Of a stretch of DNA of 64,000 bases, positions 1 to 64,000 are shown in pieces. The notes beneath the pieces are model-generated. The model was not told the origin of the DNA and made no database searches. It worked only from the letters and a program-made list of their open reading frames with translations. The stretch comes from Babylonia areolata (Eukaryota > Mollusca > Gastropoda > Neogastropoda > Buccinidae): NCBI RefSeq assembly GCF_041734735.1, contig NC_134896.1:37722039-37786038 (forward strand), written 5' to 3'. Position 1 is the stretch's first letter. Each line of letters opens with the position of its first letter. The position numbers and the translations under genes were made by a program.

Positions 1-1836
1 CCTATCGTGGCTCCTTCAGAGGACTGATGTTTATAGGTTGACATTTGGGTTGTGAAGATAGATGGGGTGTGAAGATAGATTGTAAAATGAAGACATTTTG
101 GTAACAAACACAGAAAAGAGACTTACTTATTTTGGTTGCCCGAGTGAAGGAAAGATGGCTGCAAATCAAAAACCTAAAGAAGGCTGGATTTAAAAGAAGA
201 AAAATTTTGGTTGCATTTGCAGTGCTGAATATTGGGCTGAATTTTTGGCTTTAACTTGTTAAAAAGAAGAAAAAAATATCTTTGCATGCTGCTTACAAAA
301 TGAATATTATCTGATGAAATTAGACCAGTCTGTTCATACCCAACATTTGTAGTTGTACTGTTTTTTAAAGTAAATATTGCAAGAAACAAAACTTTCTTTC
401 CCTGATGTGTATTTGTGTATGTTAAAAATGAGACAGATCAGCCTATGTTGGGAAAGTTGTGTACCACCACGGTTTGGTGTTGGAATGAGTCAGCGACTGA
501 AGGGTCCCTTTATATTGTGGCACTGGTGTCAGGATATTGGGTCAGGAAGTGTCATCCACCCCTGTAACAAGAGCTTGTAGTTGTACGCTTTGTGTACATC
601 TGACAGGGAAATAGTGAGAGGATGCAGTATGGTTATGGTCTAGCACTTTCCTTTTGTGGAGTGCAGTACATGTAATGGCTAGATCTCTGGTGATATACTA
701 CCATGGGTTTACACAGGCTTTTTGAAGAGTCATTGAAATCCAGAAAATACGAGGTGTGGAGGGGGTGGGCCGGGGATGGAACATGAAGGAAGAAAATCCT
801 GTTTTCTCTTCCATCTTTGTCTTAGCTTGTGCAGACAATAATGATTATTATAATAATAAACAAAAAACAACAGAACAACCAAAACAGTATACAAGTATCC
901 TTATTCTCTTGTGTTGCTGGCTTACTTTCTGTGTGAATACATGTGTAAATTCTGTATAGTGAGGCAGTTTTGAAGGAAAAACATTACTTTTTTCTAACTC
1001 TATCTGAGTCTAAGTTATCAGGTGACTCCTGCTGTGCCTTAATCTCAGGGCAGTGTGGAGGCAAAACAAGTTTTTCCTTAATCACTGACCCAGACTGTTG
1101 ACTGTGCAGAGCGGGCAGCGCAACGGAAACATAATATCCCAAACCCCCCCCCCCCCCCCCTCCTCATGAAATCCAGAAAACAATTTGTAAAAGAAAAAAA
1201 ATCAAACCACATTGACCTCATAAATCATGATCAGTGTTCAACATCTGGCATCCACTCTACCCTTAGATCAAAGAAAGATAATCACCATCCTGCCAGCTGT
1301 ATAATGCATAGGCCATCTTTGTATTGCAGTTTTGTTTTTACTTGTGTTTAGATGTACACAAGTCTATTTTATTTAATACCCAATACTGTTATGTGTATTT
1401 CTTCTCTGTGTGTGTGTGTGTGTGTATGTGCGCACGTGCATGCGTGTCTGTGTGTGTGTGAGAGAGAGAGAAAGAGAGAGAGCCTTAATCAAACGTGATA
1501 CAGTGTCTTGCCAAATCAAAACATTACCATTTTCTTCATTTATCCCCGGTTAGGCAGTATAGAGCAGCATGCAAATGATAGGTCAGTCCACATCAGACTG
1601 CAATAAACTATGATATCTATATCACACTCTTTTAATTTTGTTGATGCAAACTTGGGATGTTTTGCTTTTGTTTGTTTGTTTGCTGCTTGCTTTTTTTTCT
1701 TCTTCTTTTTTCCTTTTTAAACATGTGCAGAATTTAAACTAAAGAGACAAAAATGAGCAAGCACCCCAATGAATGTGCCTGTCACTTGTGTGTGTGTGCA
1801 GGGTTGTGTGTGTGTGACTGCCAGTGAAGCAGCACC
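1..1836 (+). other. 5' flank or 5' untranslated/intronic region of beta-spectrin
   Basis: No coding exon is recognisable. It holds a C run (1144-1160), a TG tract (about 1406-1460) running into a GA tract (about 1461-1482), and T-rich sequence near 1690-1720. The AG at 1729-1730 and the one at 1823-1824 could each be an acceptor placing 5' UTR on the exon 1A piece, or transcription may start nearby. No TATA box or promoter can be assigned with confidence. Confidence 0.4.
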
Positions 1837-63472
<61,636 letters not shown>

Positions 63473-64000
63473 GTAAAGTTTTCTCCGTAACCTCAACATA
63501 CGATGGTAAAGTTTTCTCAGTAACTTGAACTTCAGCTTCAAATGGAACAGCAGTAGGATGTGAACACAGCAGTGTGGCCAATGGGGTCTCCATATGGACG
63601 TGGAGTAGGGTGGCCACACCTGTGTTAATTATAGCAGTGTAACCAAAGGGACTATCAGTAGTACAGCCACACCTGTGTTGTACTGGACAGCCTGCGGTGT
63701 TTGCTGTCACCATTGTACTGTTTAAGTGTAGAAAGTGTTCTGTCAAATGGTGACACCCTCCCAAAGTCACCAGGTGTCAACTGTTGGGACTCTGAAGCTA
63801 TTTTATTTCTAATCAGGATGCCAGTACCTCCTTCAGTGTGGCATTTCCGAGAACTAACAGTGGTAAGAATAATACATAACCTTTGGATGAACTGTCACTG
63901 TCACACCTGCCTTCTCTCTCGCCTGTCAGCACCACCACCACCCCACTATCTCATGGCCATCTGTTAGGGAGGGAGAGTGCTACTTACTGATGATTGGATC
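63473..64000 (+). other. Start of intron 43
   Basis: Short repeats of gatggtaaagttttctc(c/a)gt occur right after the exon 43 donor (63471-63525), so this donor too may have begun to duplicate. No exon in frame is recognised before the window ends. Confidence 0.4.

Noticed and set aside
63823-63967. Further exon(s) after exon 43 (gatgccagtacc... or caccaccaccaccc...)
   Set aside because: Acceptor-like AGs exist, but in the required phase both reach a stop quickly and neither resembles the expected PH domain.

Overview
The window is one strand of a metazoan nuclear genome and is almost filled by a single gene on the + strand: a conventional beta-spectrin (closest named vertebrate relatives SPTBN1/SPTB; fly beta-Spec, worm unc-70). 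I could place 43 consecutive coding exons (1837..63472, about 2254 codons) by their match to the remembered family sequence, by GT/AG borders and by agreement of codon phase at every junction. They encode the CH1-CH2 actin-binding head, 16 full spectrin repeats, the partial repeat 17 that pairs with alpha-spectrin, and a charged, Ser/Pro-rich linker. The PH domain and the main stop codon are not present and should lie downstream of 64000. There is no second gene that I can support.

Organism: a mollusc, most likely a gastropod (inference). The basis is the invertebrate-type beta-spectrin, GC-rich exons in TG-rich introns, and several tRNA-derived SINE families whose core and tail sequences I recognise from gastropod genomes. 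No species can be named.

Layout. 1-1836: 5' flank. 1837-5598: two alternative first exons (1A at 1837, 1B at 5526), both ending in phase 1, as in the long and short N-termini of vertebrate SPTBN1. 9248-15051: actin-binding domain. 15618-31000: repeats 1 to 9. 31000-39819: an 8.8 kb intron with several tandem arrays and one candidate 27-nt microexon (34267). 39820-54058: repeats 9 to 17. 55308-63472: linker exons, including a symmetric cassette exon (59809-59967) and a candidate short terminal exon with its own poly(A) signal (58661-58746), which would give a PH-less isoform like the vertebrate short-tail beta-II spectrin.

The most unusual property is in the introns. Nearly every larger intron carries its own private tandem array (units about 20-120 bp). 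In at least eight cases the unit is a copy of the adjoining exon/intron junction: the true splice site is the terminal unit of the array, followed or preceded by up to dozens of decoy splice sites (exons 1A, 4, 6 on both sides, 8, 9, 10, 35, probably 11). I regard these splice-junction-seeded minisatellites as the most interesting signal here. Several arrays have units divisible by three and so produce long but meaningless open frames on both strands.

Other content: three SINE types sharing one core but with different tails, a SINE split by another poly(A)-tailed element, a dispersed repeat that abuts the exon 8 donor, a LINE reverse-transcriptase C-terminal scrap, and many microsatellites.
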